Source of the DNA: Psychrobacter sp. JCM 18903
GTDB taxonomy: Bacteria > Pseudomonadota > Gammaproteobacteria > Pseudomonadales > Moraxellaceae
Length of the DNA: 64,000 nt
Assembly: GCF_000586475.1 (NCBI RefSeq)
Contig: NZ_BAWJ01000001.1
Location: forward strand, 124,001-188,000
Direction of reading: 5' to 3'
Part shown: one piece after another, positions 50,172-60,367 of the stretch
Position numbering within the stretch: position 1 is the stretch's first letter
How the letters are laid out: each line of letters opens with the position of its first letter
Notes under the pieces: generated by a model
What the model was told of the DNA's origin: nothing
Database searches by the model: none
Seen by the model: the letters and a program-made list of their open reading frames with translations, nothing else
Program-made: the position numbers and the translations under genes

Positions 50172-50746
50172 TTAGATAACAACGCCATACTGTTGACACA
50201 TGCTTGCAAGCCGCCTGAATAGCCTTGACCAACGGCACGGAATTTCCATTCACCGTTGTGACGATAGACTTCGCCAAATACCATTGCCGTTTCAACAGAG
50301 TAATCTTCTGCCAAATCAAAACGTACCACTTCAGTGCCTGTCTCTTCATTCACGACACGAATAAAGGCATTGGCAACTTGACCAAAGTTTTGACTACGAG
50401 CCGCCGCATCATGAATAGTGACAGTGACGACAATTTTATCCACATCAGCTGGGACTTGAGTCAGATTTACTTTGACGACTTCATCATCTCCATCACCTTC
50501 GCCAGTGCGGTTATCACCAGTATGCTCAACCGCGCCATTATCAGACTTAAGTTGGTTATAGAAAATGAAGTCATGGTCGCCGCGTACTTTACCTGCCGTA
50601 TTCAGTAAAAACACACTGGCATCAAGATCAAACTCAGCACCAGAAGTTGCGCGTTCATCCCAACCAAGACCAATCAGTAACTTGGTTAAATTTGGGTCAG
50701 TCTTGGTGAGCGATAAGTTACCGCCTTTATTAAGTGATAATGCCAT
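50172..50746 (-). CDS. terD: Tellurium resistance protein TerD, frameshift in last codons
   Basis: TerD-family Ca-binding protein. Start 50746 ([19 protein letters not shown]) with [39 protein letters not shown] and the full acidic loop [13 protein letters not shown] are present, then [19 protein letters not shown] and [19 protein letters not shown]. The uninterrupted ORF runs on to 50117 with an unrelated tail. One extra T near 50187 gives CVNSYGVVI and a TAA at 50174-50172, for 191 residues. It heads the minus-strand ter genes. The C-terminus is closer to TerD than to TerE. Confidence 0.87.
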
Positions 50747-50881
50747 GGGATTGTCCTTATTATTAAAGTAAAAGGTTATTAGAGTAGGGAGAGGGGCAAT
50801 ATTAAAGCAATAGCAATGCAAGCTATCAGACGTAAGCTAAAGTAGCAAAATTGATAGTGGGATTGAACTGGTTGAAAAATT

Positions 50882-50990
50882 ATATAGTCAAGGAATTTTA
50901 GAATCGCTACAAGGCGACCGACCGCAGATAGTACACTGAGTACATCTAGGGCGGGTAACACCGTAGCGGTTTAAAAGTGCTCTGACTATA
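50882..50990. repeat. Long imperfect palindromic element
   Basis: About 109 bp. The outer ends TATAGTCA / TGACTATA and inner stem GCTAC / GTAGC are perfect, with partly matched arms between (TTTTAGAATC against GGTTTAAAAG). It could fold into a long hairpin and looks like a REP/MITE-type repeat unrelated to the TA-flanked family. The rest of this spacer (50747-51102) holds only the terd upstream region and a terminator. Confidence 0.6.
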
Positions 50991-51032
50991 GCTGCAAAAC
51001 TATTGCTTAATGACGCTCTATCATAACAACAA

Positions 51033-51064
51033 AAAATGACCCAATCAAAGCCGATTGGGTCATT
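51033..51064 (-). terminator. Rho-independent terminator of rlmKL
   Basis: On the minus strand AATGACCCAATC / GATTGGGTCATT with a six-base loop and a T6 tail, about 40 bases after the rlmKL stop. Confidence 0.88.
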
Positions 51065-51102
51065 GTTATGTGTACGATCAGACTGACCATAAAAGTTGGC
51101 GT

Positions 51103-53446
51103 CTAAATGCGGTGGTTAACCTTTAAATCCATCCATAAACCTAAATTATCAGCCTGACGATGACGAATCTCAAAACTTTGATGAATGGGCTTTTTAATAT
51201 CAAAATCAAAACCAATGGTTTTTGGGTGATATCAATAATTTCATAACGCTCAGTTAGTTGCTCATCGAGCTCAAAGCGGGTAAAGTTATTTGAAAAATAC
51301 AAAATCCCGTCGGAGGTCAAGCGGTTCATCGCGCGATTAATGAGGGCAGAGTGGTCGCGCTGCACATCAAAGGTACCTTGGAACTTTTTCGAATTCGAAA
51401 GTCGGTGGATCGATAAAGATGACATCAAATTGTTCAGTATTGTCTTTAATCCATTCAAAGATATCAGCTGCGACGAATTGATATTTATTGCGGCTAACGT
51501 CCAGACCATTTAATACAAAGTTTTGCTTGCCCCAGTCTAGATAGTTCTGTGACAAGTCAACGCTAGTGACTTTTTTCGCGCCAGCCAATGCCGCATGGAC
51601 ACTTGCGGTACAGGTATAAGCAAATAAGTTCAGTACGGATTTATTACGACTGTTGTCTTTGATACGGGCACGCATATTACGGTGATCAATGAACAAACCC
51701 GTATCTAAATAGTCCGTAAAGTTGACGTAAAAATACGCACCATCTTCACGTGCAACATGAAATTTACCACGCTTTTCTGTGGTGTTCTGTTTGCTATATT
51801 GGTCATTACCAGACTGGCGTGCACGGGTCTTGATGAATATTTGTTCACGGTTAATACCAAAAACTTCACGAATACCATTAGTGCCAAGTTGAAGCGTTTT
51901 TTAGCCGTCTCAGGTGGAATGGTTTTTGGTGGCGCATATTCTTGCACGTGCACATAGTCGCCATATAAATCGACGGCGACTTTGAAGTCGGGCAAGTCAG
52001 CATTGTAAACGCGCAAATTACTAACCTTGTCTTTTTTAGCCAACTTCTTCAGCTTGGACAGATTTTTTTGCAAGCGGTTGATAAAGTCTTGTCCCTCTTC
52101 CACTTCAATCTCACGTTTTTCGAAGCGACTAACGAGATTGCCCGTTTGTCCCGCAATCAAGGTGCCATAGCGGAAATAAACGGTGATAGCACCATTATGA
52201 CAGCGTAAGGTTTTTGGTTCTTTGATAGGTAAGATATCAACTTGCTCAACATTAGATGCCAATATGCCAAGCATTGGATCGATGCCGCTACCAGCAAAGC
52301 TGTCTTGCAAAATAAGCCCAATCGCTTGATATAACGGCTTAATCATCTCTTCGTCACCCAACGCTCACCATAAGGTGGGTTGGTGATGATTAGAGGATTG
52401 CTCAATCGACCGTCATCGACTAGTGGCTTCAAAATAGTGCTCAGCTGGTCAAGCGCACGCGTCTCAAGATCAAGTAATGGTAGTAAATCTTGCAAACCTG
52501 CGGCAATCAGGTTTTTCTCTGTTGCTAAAATCGCGCCGCTATCAGCATCAAAACCCAAAATCAGCGGTAATGTATCTGGTTGCTCATTAGCAATTGCTAA
52601 GGCTTCGCGGAAACGTGTCTGGGCATCATCGATCATCTGTTGCCATAAGGCATCGTCATGATGCTGCCATTGGTAAAAACCAAATTGATTGGCGGCTTTA
52701 TCGATACCCACGGCATAATCGCAATGCATGAGTAGTGCTTCAATAATAAAGGTGCCAGACCCACACATTGGATCAATTAGCGCATTATAAAAAGGTGCAT
52801 TGCCAGCTTCATTTTTCTTGTGCCAGCCTGCACTATATAGTAGAGCCGCTGCCAAGTTTTCTTTGAGTGGCGCTTCAGTCATTGCCACACGATAACCACG
52901 GCGATGCAAACTGGTACCTGATAAATCTAAATACAGCTCAGCTTGCTTATCATTCACGGTTGCAAATATAGAAAAGTCTGGGTTTTTACTATCGACGTTA
53001 GGACGGCTGTCATAAACTTCATTGAACGTATCTGCAATCGCATCTTTAATACGTAGCATCGCAAACTGTTGACTGACGGCGACACGCTTATCGACCGAAA
53101 GACGAATGGCAAAGGTTTGCTCTAAACTAAACTGCTCAATCCAATTGACCGATTTTGCCAAGCCATAAAGTTGCTCAGCCACATCGTATTCGGCATTGAT
53201 GTTTTTGCGTTTAATGAGCATTAGTACCCGCGAGGCGACACGTGACCACAAACAAATGCTATATAAGTCACGCAAAGTACCAGTAACTGCCAGACGGCCT
53301 GTACTTTTGATTTCACTTGCAATACCAAAACTTGTCAGCTCAGTTTGGAGTGGTGCCTCAAGCCCATCGGCACAGGTGATAATAAGGTCAAGCGACAATT
53401 CTGGTGAAGCTGCTGTTAGAGGTGCGGGCGCGGTTGTTTCGGTCAT
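51103..53446 (-). CDS. rlmL: Bifunctional 23S rRNA guanine methyltransferase RlmKL, four frameshifts
   Basis: RlmKL methylates G2445 (N2, L half) and G2069 (N7, K half) of 23S rRNA. The N-terminal piece (start 53446, AGGTATCC upstream) has the THUMP domain and L-half motifs DPMCGSGTFIIEALLM and IITNPPYGERW. Breaks lie near 52358 (G run), 51878 (A run), 51393 (two bases, T run) and 51222 (A run). The K half has LNLFAYTCTASVHAALAGAK (SAM site) and FIDPPTF. Restored junctions read PPYGERWGDEEMIKP, NLALNGIREVFG, DPPTFSNSKKFQG and DITQKTIGFDFDIKK, ending at a TAG at 51105-51103. The repaired length is 782 residues. Identification is firm; the breaks are probably sequencing errors. Confidence 0.9.
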
Positions 53447-53674
53447 ACGGATACCTGTGGGCTAAATTGATAAGTAATGCACATCATAAAATAAGATGTT
53501 TAACCGCCAATTTTACCATAATTCAAGGCAGGATGGTTTAAAGTAGTGGTGTTTATCAAAGAGAGATTCAGTAATGTCATCTTTCACAGAATCATGCTTA
53601 TCATACTAAAGATGAAAACCTTACGCCTAAAAATTGTGGGATAAATCGTCCAAGGGATAAATAATCTAATGAGC

Positions 53675-54873
53675 TTATTTATCCGCTTTGCTCAGTGGTG
53701 GCGTTTCTGACACGACCTGCGTTGTAGTTGCAAAAGGTTTAGTGGCAATAGGATAATCCACATCCTTTGGCATAAGCAGACGCATATGAGGGTAAGGAGT
53801 AGAAATATTAGCGGCATCAAAGGCACGCTTGATATCTTCTTTTAGACCTTCTTTAATTTTGGGCATGCGCGCGACAGCAGCAGGCTTGACCCAAAAACGC
53901 ACAATAAAAAACACTCCGTATTCACCAATTTCATCCACGGTGGCCGAGGTTTCAGGACGGCTGAGTACCACATCGGTATGAGTAAGCACCTGCAAAATTT
54001 CCTTGCGAGCAGTATCGACATCATCTTCAAAGGCGATACGCACACGAATATCGAAACGTATGAAGTTCTTGGAGGTTAAATTGGTCACCTCAGAGGAGGC
54101 AACGTTAGAGTTGGGAATAATGACGGTGATGTTGTCTCGCGTCAAAATATGGGTGGTGCGTAACGCAATGAGTACGACGCGACCCTCATTGTCATTGATA
54201 TGAATCCAGTCGCCAACCTGAAAAGATTGTTCGAGTAAAATGGTAATACCTGCAATGAAATTAGCAAGCGTTGATTGGGCAGCAAAACCGACTGCCAAAC
54301 CCACAATCCCTAAACCTGCGACCAATGAGACGATATCGAAACCAAATTGCGCCATGACGCTGGCAAGTCCGAGTACCAATAGCAGCACTGACAAGATGTT
54401 TTGAAGCAGCTGCTCTATAGAAGCATTGAGACCATAATGCTGTAACACCTTATGGATAATCTGTCCAGATGACGCCCAAAGTACATAATAAATACCCGCC
54501 CATGTACTGGCTTTTGCAGTAGCTTTGATAGTCTCTGGCTCAAAGTAAATCTGGCTCATAATGGCAATCAAGCTGGCAACTATCCAGATATAACGCAAGA
54601 CTGAACGGACAATCTTAGTACGGCGCTCATTCAGGCGGATTTTTGTCCTACTTTGCTTAAGGATGTAAATGGCAAGCCAATAAAAAATCCCAACACTGCC
54701 AGCAGTATTAGGATTTTGATGGCAGTACTAGCGAGCTCTACCGCTTGAGACGACCAATCAAGTGACTCTTCATCGACAGAGCCACCAAGCGCAAGGTAGA
54801 GGCTAGTATGCAAGTCACGAACAATCTCTTTAAAAAAATCAGTAATACTAGCGATTGCCATTTTTTGGTCCAT
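53675..54873 (-). CDS. mscS: Small-conductance mechanosensitive channel MscS family, one frameshift
   Basis: Inner-membrane channel that opens under hypo-osmotic shock. The upstream piece (start 54873) has an N-terminal amphipathic stretch and a first helix (ILILLAVLGFFIGLPF). It stops where the run of five A near 54640 should be six: the restored reading is VGQKIRLNERRTKIVRSVLR, which joins the main ORF. The pore helix region is GIVGLAVGFAAQSTLANFIAG and the beta domain has FQVGDWIHI and ITVIIPNSNVASSEVTN. The C-terminal part is the usual alpha/beta vestibule plus a short tail. The repaired length is 399 residues. Confidence 0.85.
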
Positions 54874-54976
54874 GCAGAGTTTTTAAAGTACCTCAAGTCG
54901 TCAGTGCTACCAAACACAACATGAGTGATGATTAATACGGCACATCCTTGTTTTGAAAGTGTAGCTGAGCTGATGC

Positions 54977-56473
54977 TTAAAAGCTATCTTCCTGTGTGTC
55001 TTGGTACTGATAAGGTATTGCCATTTTGTGTTGAACATCGCGTAACGCGGTACGTAAGCCCTCTAATATCGTAGGATGATAAAAAGGCGTATCGAGCATG
55101 GCCTTAACACTCAAATCATTGGTAATCGCTGCCGCTAAAATGTGTCCAATATACTCGGCATCAGGACCCACCATACTAGCGCCTAAGATTCTATCAGTTT
55201 TTTTACAGCCATAGATATGTAGCAGGCCACAGTTGACGCCCATCACGCGACTACGTCCTTGATTGTCGAAGCTGACACTACCGATGACATATTCTAAGCT
55301 TGTATCCTGCTGAATGTCTGGTAGAGACATGCCGACGTTAACGATTTGCGGTGAGCAAAACACAATAGAGAAGGGCGTGGCGGGCGGGCGAATATGAGCG
55401 GCGTCTTCATTCTCGCAGACCATACTTCCAGCGCTATAGCCTTCATCACTGGCCACATGCAATAGTGGGAGATTGGCGTTGGCATCACCAACGATATAGA
55501 CATCTAAATCACCAATCTGACCTGTTTTTTTATTCAAGTGCTTTGGACGGTCTTTGTCGTCAAGTTCAACGCCTAAATGTTCGACTCCCAGCGGTTTGAT
55601 ATTATTGCGGCGACCGGTCGCAACCAGTACATACTCACCTTGCCATTGTTGCGACTCTCCGGCACTGTCTTCATAATCAATGAACGCGGCTGAATGGTCA
55701 TTATCCGTGGCTGTTTGCACGCCGACATCGCTGATTTTGCTGCCCAAATGTATGGTCAATTCGCGGCTTAAGCAATCGATAGCTTTGTTATTGATATCAT
55801 CGTCTTTGAGACTTGCAACACGTTTGACACGATTAAACAAAGTTACTTCTACGCCTAAGCGTTTAAAGGCTTGCGCAAGCTCTAATCCGATAGCACCTGT
55901 ACCGACGACGGCCATTGTTTTTGGTAAATTTGTGAGCTCAAAGATCGTATCAGAGGTGAGCATGGCGTCACCAAGCTTATCTGCCCAGCCATCTGGGATA
56001 AATGGAGAGCTGCCCGTGGCGATAATGATTTTGTCAGCGGCAATCAGTGCATCATTGACTTCAATGAATCCTCGGTTATTGATATGAGCGCGTCCTGAGA
56101 TTTTTTTGTGATCAGGCCAGCTATCTACTTGAGCTTTGACGTAGCTAGCAAAATGAGCACGCTCGTCCCGAACGCGTTGCATGACTTGCTTGCCATCTAT
56201 CTGGACAGTGGCATGGACGCCAAATTCAGCAGAGTGATTGGCTTCATACGCGCGATCAGCGGCGGCAATCAATAGTTTGCTTGGCATACAGCCGACCGCA
56301 ATACAAGTGGTCGTCCAGAATCCGTCATTAATAATAACAACATCATCATGGGTTTTACTGGCTTGACGAAAAGCATTTTGCCCAGCAGTACCTGCACCGA
56401 TAACGGCAACAGATACTTGGCGAGTAGCTTTGGATGCTGTGTTATCCGCTGCAGTATCAGATTGTTTATTCAT
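54977..56473 (-). CDS. Dihydrolipoyl dehydrogenase-like flavoprotein disulfide reductase
   Basis: 498-residue class I pyridine nucleotide-disulfide oxidoreductase. The FAD-binding start is VAVIGAGTAGQNAFRQA. The redox motif is TTTCIAVGCMPSK (C-x4-C), as in the lpd subgroup with GCMPSK rather than GCIPSK. VVGTGAIGLELAQAF is the NAD(P) site and YIVGDANANLPLLHVASDEG the second FAD site. The C-terminal active-site block is FYHPTILEGLRTAL, with His and Glu of the dyad. No pyruvate or 2-oxoglutarate dehydrogenase genes adjoin it, so another disulfide substrate is possible. A hydrophilic 15-residue N-terminus precedes the fold. GAGAA lies upstream. Confidence 0.84.
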   Translation of the reverse strand: MNKQSDTAADNTASKATRQVSVAVIGAGTAGQNAFRQASKTHDDVVIINDGFWTTTCIAVGCMPSKLLIAAADRAYEANHSAEFGVHATVQIDGKQVMQRVRDERAHFASYVKAQVDSWPDHKKISGRAHINNRGFIEVNDALIAADKIIIATGSSPFIPDGWADKLGDAMLTSDTIFELTNLPKTMAVVGTGAIGLELAQAFKRLGVEVTLFNRVKRVASLKDDDINNKAIDCLSRELTIHLGSKISDVGVQTATDNDHSAAFIDYEDSAGESQQWQGEYVLVATGRRNNIKPLGVEHLGVELDDKDRPKHLNKKTGQIGDLDVYIVGDANANLPLLHVASDEGYSAGSMVCENEDAAHIRPPATPFSIVFCSPQIVNVGMSLPDIQQDTSLEYVIGSVSFDNQGRSRVMGVNCGLLHIYGCKKTDRILGASMVGPDAEYIGHILAAAITNDLSVKAMLDTPFYHPTILEGLRTALRDVQHKMAIPYQYQDTQEDSF

Positions 56474-56667
56474 ATGATTCTCAAGTTATAAAATGTTTAT
56501 TATTTAGGGCTGTTTTTTAGATGAGTTTTTTAAGAGATTCCTCTGATAAGAGCTTGCTCTAAAAAAATTATTAAAAAACCAATTTTAGCCTCTGATATCC
56601 AGCGTTTATCCTAATGATTATTAGCATCTATTTTAAAATGCTTTTTTATGATTCTTGGCTTTATTTG

Positions 56668-57165
56668 TTAAGGTGCTAAGGTTTCAAGCAAACGTTCAGT
56701 GTAGCCTTTGGCACGTAAATTTCGCTGAGCATGAGTGAGCGTGCCATCTTTATCAAAGACAAAGGCTGAACGGACCAGCCCTAAGCTGATTTTTCCATAC
56801 ATATTTTTTTCTTTAATAACGTCAAAGTATTGGCATAGTTTTTCATCAGTATCGCTGATAAGGGCAATGTTTAAATCATATTTGGTGATGAATTTCTCGT
56901 GAGATTCAACACTATCACGTGAGACGCCGATAATGTCATAGCCTAAATCATCAAACTCATGGAGATGAGCAGTAAATTCGGTTGCTTGAGTGGTGCAGCC
57001 TGGCGTACTGTCTTTTGGATAAAAGTACAGAATAAGCCCTTTATCAGTATTGGCAATCATCTCTTGGAGATTGATTTCATTATGGATAAAGTTGCCGGCA
57101 AGCTTTCGTACTATCGTCACTGGAAAGTCAGGTAAGGTTAGGTTTTCTGTGGTTGGTTTTGCCAT
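56668..57165 (-). CDS. bcp: Thioredoxin-dependent peroxiredoxin, Bcp type
   Basis: 165-residue peroxiredoxin that reduces organic and hydrogen peroxides. The active site is YFYPKDSTPGCTTQATEF, with the peroxidatic Cys and the conserved Pro and Thr; the resolving Cys often found four residues later is absent, so it may act as a one-Cys type. GVSRDSVESHEKF and RSAFVFDKDGTL follow. The ATG at 57165 (MAKPTTENLTLPDF) is preferred over 57183 because AAGGATTTTATA precedes it. Confidence 0.9.
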   Translation of the reverse strand: MAKPTTENLTLPDFPVTIVRKLAGNFIHNEINLQEMIANTDKGLILYFYPKDSTPGCTTQATEFTAHLHEFDDLGYDIIGVSRDSVESHEKFITKYDLNIALISDTDEKLCQYFDVIKEKNMYGKISLGLVRSAFVFDKDGTLTHAQRNLRAKGYTERLLETLAP

Positions 57166-57306
57166 TATAAAATCCTTATTCATTTTTGTTTATATCAGTA
57201 CTTATGTCAGTGCTTATGTCGATTGGTAATCTATGCTGTGTTCTTATTATAAGCAGATTAGTAGCAATTCATAATCAGTTTTACACTTTGCGCCTGTATT
57301 GACAAC

Positions 57307-57334
57307 AAAAAAGACTGGCAATAGCCAGTCTTTT
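57307..57334 (-). terminator. Rho-independent terminator
   Basis: AAAAGACTGGC / GCCAGTCTTTT with a four-base loop and flanking A and T runs, just after the gene at 57356. Confidence 0.85.
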
Positions 57335-57355
57335 GTATATCAAACGAGGTGTGTA

Positions 57356-57685
57356 TTATGCTGGTTTTTGTGGCTGTTTTAAATCTAAGCCAACAGTGCA
57401 TTGCTGCAAATCTTTTTGCATTTTTTTGACGTAAGGCAGTCCAGACGGATCTTTTTTGTCTTGGGCATAGCTCTCAATTTCCCACATCTGACCGATGGTC
57501 ATGTTGCTACGCACACCAATAGTGCAATTGCATAGTTTGGTCGCATCGCCTTTGTCAGCGACTTTATATTTGACCGCACCATTAACGCAGGTATTGATGT
57601 TATTTTGCTTAATATCGGCAGCGTTTGCTTGTGGCATTACAAAAATGGCAGCTAAAGCTAGGGGTAATAATGGCAACAACTTCAT
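57356..57685 (-). CDS. Small secreted protein of unknown function
   Basis: 109 residues with a clear signal peptide cleaved after ANA (MKLLPLLPLALAAIFVMPQANA-ADIK). The mature part has four cysteines in the order INTCVNGAV, KLCNCTIG and LQQCTVGL. The C-x-C plus flanking Cys pattern recalls the lipoprotein at 7200-7589. The function is unknown; the protein probably acts in the periplasm with disulfides. GAGGATATTT precedes the ATG. Confidence 0.72.
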   Translation of the reverse strand: MKLLPLLPLALAAIFVMPQANAADIKQNNINTCVNGAVKYKVADKGDATKLCNCTIGVRSNMTIGQMWEIESYAQDKKDPSGLPYVKKMQKDLQQCTVGLDLKQPQKPA

Positions 57686-57921
57686 AAATATCCTCTTACG
57701 GGTAACATCAATTTTCTAAATTTTGTACTCAAAGTAAAGCAAAAGTACTCATAGTTCGTTGATTAATGTGGTTACTTATATCTTGTGATAAATGCAATCG
57801 CTCATACCATAACAAGTATGTGAGTTAAAATACAACGGCGGCGTGCTGTGTTAATGCAAGCGAATGTTTCGCTAATGTTGATTGCTATCACGCTTTCATG
57901 CAAGTGCAATTCTATCATTAA

Positions 57922-58701
57922 CTAAGATTGATAATGGGTTGGGTCAGTGATGCCCGCCTGAGCAAAGCCTTGACGGCGTAGGGCACAGCTATCACATACA
58001 CCGCAAGCAAGACCTTGCGCATCGGCTTGGTAGCAAGATATGGTTTGCCCATAATCGACGCCCAATGACAATCCAAGCTCAATGGTTTTTGCTTTTGACA
58101 GTTGCTGTAATGGCGTTTGAATGGATAAGTGATGACCGGTAACGCCCGCTTTGGTGGCAAGATTGGCCATATGCTCGAAGGCGGCAATATACTCTGGACG
58201 ACAGTCAGGGTAGCCTGAGTAATCGACTGAGCTGACGCCAATGACGATATGATTGGCATCGGTCACTTCAGCAACGGCTAGCGCATAAGACAAAAATATC
58301 GTATTACGCGCAGGCACATAGGTGTTGGGAATAGCGTCGTTATCGATCTCATCACGCTTTTTATTAGGGAATTTATCCGTATCGCCATCAGGAACAATCA
58401 TACTGTGATCTGTCAGCGAAGAGCCACCAAGCTGAGCGATATCAATATCAATGATTCTATGATTGACCTCGGCAGTCTCAGAGATGGCTTTTGCCGCGAC
58501 CAGCTCACTATTGTGGCGTTGACCATAATTAAAACTGACCGCAGTCACCGACGCATAACGTGCCTTGGCCCAATACAAACAAGTCACCGAATCAAGCCCG
58601 CCTGACAGCAGCACAACGGCATTTTGGCTTTTATGCAGAGCATTTAAGTCAGTATCGAAGGCTTGATTATTGGAGGCGCTTTGCGAAGTAACATTAGTCA
58701 T
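57922..58701 (-). CDS. queC: 7-cyano-7-deazaguanine synthase QueC
   Basis: ATP-dependent ligase that converts carboxydeazaguanine to preQ0 in queuosine synthesis, one step after QueE (14316-15046). 259 residues. The PP-loop VVLLSGGLDSVTCLYWA (SGGLDS) is near residue 33, after a short hydrophilic N-terminus. SFNYGQRHNSEL, YVPARNTIFLSYAL and GVSSVDYSGYPDCRPEY follow. The zinc cysteines are SCYQ and ACGVCDSCALR at the C-terminus. The insertion with GDTDKFPNKKRDEIDND is longer than usual. Frame intact. Confidence 0.95.
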   Translation of the reverse strand: MTNVTSQSASNNQAFDTDLNALHKSQNAVVLLSGGLDSVTCLYWAKARYASVTAVSFNYGQRHNSELVAAKAISETAEVNHRIIDIDIAQLGGSSLTDHSMIVPDGDTDKFPNKKRDEIDNDAIPNTYVPARNTIFLSYALAVAEVTDANHIVIGVSSVDYSGYPDCRPEYIAAFEHMANLATKAGVTGHHLSIQTPLQQLSKAKTIELGLSLGVDYGQTISCYQADAQGLACGVCDSCALRRQGFAQAGITDPTHYQS

Positions 58702-58943
58702 AGTGGTATCTATTATTGGTTTGCGAAATGGGTTTGCGAAAAACGCCTATTTTAGCAAAAATACGCTCATTACAGAACCACGGAGCCATTATAAATACGA
58801 TATGAAACCTTAATCAGCTCAAAAGAGAAATTTGTTTATAAAAGTATGGAGCTATCAGCAGTGCTATGGTCGAATGTTCAGCATGCCCTGAGCTAAGCCA
58901 TAAAAAAGACTGAATATTTAATCTGATAGTTTAATCTCATCTT

Positions 58944-58972
58944 TTCAATCTGTTAGCAAATTTTGTTATAAT
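58944..58972 (+). promoter_or_regulatory. Extended -10 promoter of ttcA
   Basis: TGTTATAAT (TGn-TATAAT) ends at 58972, with a weak TTCAAT at the -35 position 17 bases upstream. It lies about 95 bases before the ttcA start. The rest of the 367-base divergent spacer (58702-59068) shows no gene. Confidence 0.6.
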
Positions 58973-59068
58973 CGCTGCTTTTAGAGCCACTGTACTATTA
59001 CCTCCTTGCTAAAGGCTTTATTCTTCCATTTTTTAGCAAAATTCCCTTGTAAAGATATTGAGTAACTT

Positions 59069-60229
59069 ATGACCGCAGCAACCTTGTTTACGCCACAAAT
59101 TACGCCTGAAATCGATGATATGTCAGCTGATACAGGTTTGGATAATCATGCTTGGGACACTGATGGTGATAGTATGGAATATGAGGATGTTGCTGACGAT
59201 CATACAAATGAAGACAGTATCGCCGCTGCACCGTCAACGTCTACTGAATCAGCAGAGTTCCGTAAGCTACAAAAGAAGCTGCGTAGACAAGTCTCTTGGG
59301 CGATTCGTGATTTTAATATGATCGAAGACGGCGATGTGGTCATGGTCTGTGTTTCAGGTGGTAAAGACAGCTATACCTTGCTGGATATTTTACTATTACT
59401 CAAGCGTATCGCGCCGATTAACTTTGATATCGTCGCGGTCAATCTCGATCAAAAGCAGCCCGGTTACCCTGAGGATATTTTGCCAGCGTATCTGAACGAG
59501 CAGGGTATTGCTCACTATATCTTAGAAAAAGATACTTATAGTATCGTTAAGAGCGTGGTGCCAGAAGGCAAAACTTATTGCTCGGCGTGTTCACGTCTGC
59601 GCCGCGGCTCGTTATACGGTTTTGCTAAGCAGATTGGCGCAACCAAAATTGCGCTGGGTCATCATCGCGATGATATGTTGGCGACTTTCTTTTTGAATTT
59701 ATTTCATGGCGGCACTCTTAAATCGATGCCACCGAAATTGCTCAGTGATGACAAGCAAAACCTACTTATTCGCCCATTGGCTTATGTCGAAGAAAAAGAC
59801 ATTATCGAATATGCTCGCTTAAAAGCATTTCCAATTATTCCATGCAACTTATGTGGCAGCCAAACCAACTTACAAAGGGCCATTATCAACGATATGTTGC
59901 GGGAATGGGATAGTGCTCATCCGCAGCGTTTGGCCTCTATTTTTAAAGCCATGCAAAACGTCGCACCGTCGCAACTAGCAGACCGTGAATTGTTTGATTT
60001 TGAGCAGTTAAGTCTTGATCGTGATGACAATGAGCGTTTGTTTGAAGGAGATAATATCCAAGCTGGGCAGACCGAGAGCTTGGCTGAAATTGGCCTACCT
60101 GTATCGCCAAAAACTCAAGCGTTCAATCCGAAGTTTATGAGTGATAAACAGCAACTGCCAGAATCAGATAAAGCGACAGCAGATAATCGTATCACGCAAA
60201 AAATCCCAACGATTAATCCGGTTATTTGA
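59069..60229 (+). CDS. ttcA: tRNA 2-thiocytidine(32) synthetase TtcA
   Basis: Fe-S enzyme that thiolates C32 of some tRNAs using ATP. 386 residues. An acidic N-terminal extension of about 65 residues precedes the core. The PP-loop is [14 protein letters not shown]. The cluster cysteines lie in [11 protein letters not shown] (C-x2-C) and in [29 protein letters not shown] is also diagnostic. The C-terminal extension of about 70 residues is acidic and variable. It has an extended -10 promoter upstream and a terminator downstream. Confidence 0.95.
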   Translation: MTAATLFTPQITPEIDDMSADTGLDNHAWDTDGDSMEYEDVADDHTNEDSIAAAPSTSTESAEFRKLQKKLRRQVSWAIRDFNMIEDGDVVMVCVSGGKDSYTLLDILLLLKRIAPINFDIVAVNLDQKQPGYPEDILPAYLNEQGIAHYILEKDTYSIVKSVVPEGKTYCSACSRLRRGSLYGFAKQIGATKIALGHHRDDMLATFFLNLFHGGTLKSMPPKLLSDDKQNLLIRPLAYVEEKDIIEYARLKAFPIIPCNLCGSQTNLQRAIINDMLREWDSAHPQRLASIFKAMQNVAPSQLADRELFDFEQLSLDRDDNERLFEGDNIQAGQTESLAEIGLPVSPKTQAFNPKFMSDKQQLPESDKATADNRITQKIPTINPVI

Positions 60230-60276
60230 TGGTTCTATACTGAACCAGCTATCGCTAAAACCTTTAAATTGGCTAT

Positions 60277-60314
60277 AAAAAACCAGCTCATTATCTACTA
60301 ATGGCTGGTTTTTT
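60277..60314. terminator. Bidirectional terminator between ttcA and fixH
   Basis: AAAAAACCAGC pairs with GCTGGTTTTTT around a loop of 16 bases. Confidence 0.82.
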
Positions 60315-60367
60315 ATGTGTTAATAAATCAATTATTAATCATGCTTATAATAGCAAGATTGGTAAAA

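Noticed and set aside
58702-59068. preQ1 riboswitch upstream of queC
   Set aside because: No recognisable preQ1 aptamer core was found in the spacer, and such elements are not expected to control this gene in every lineage.
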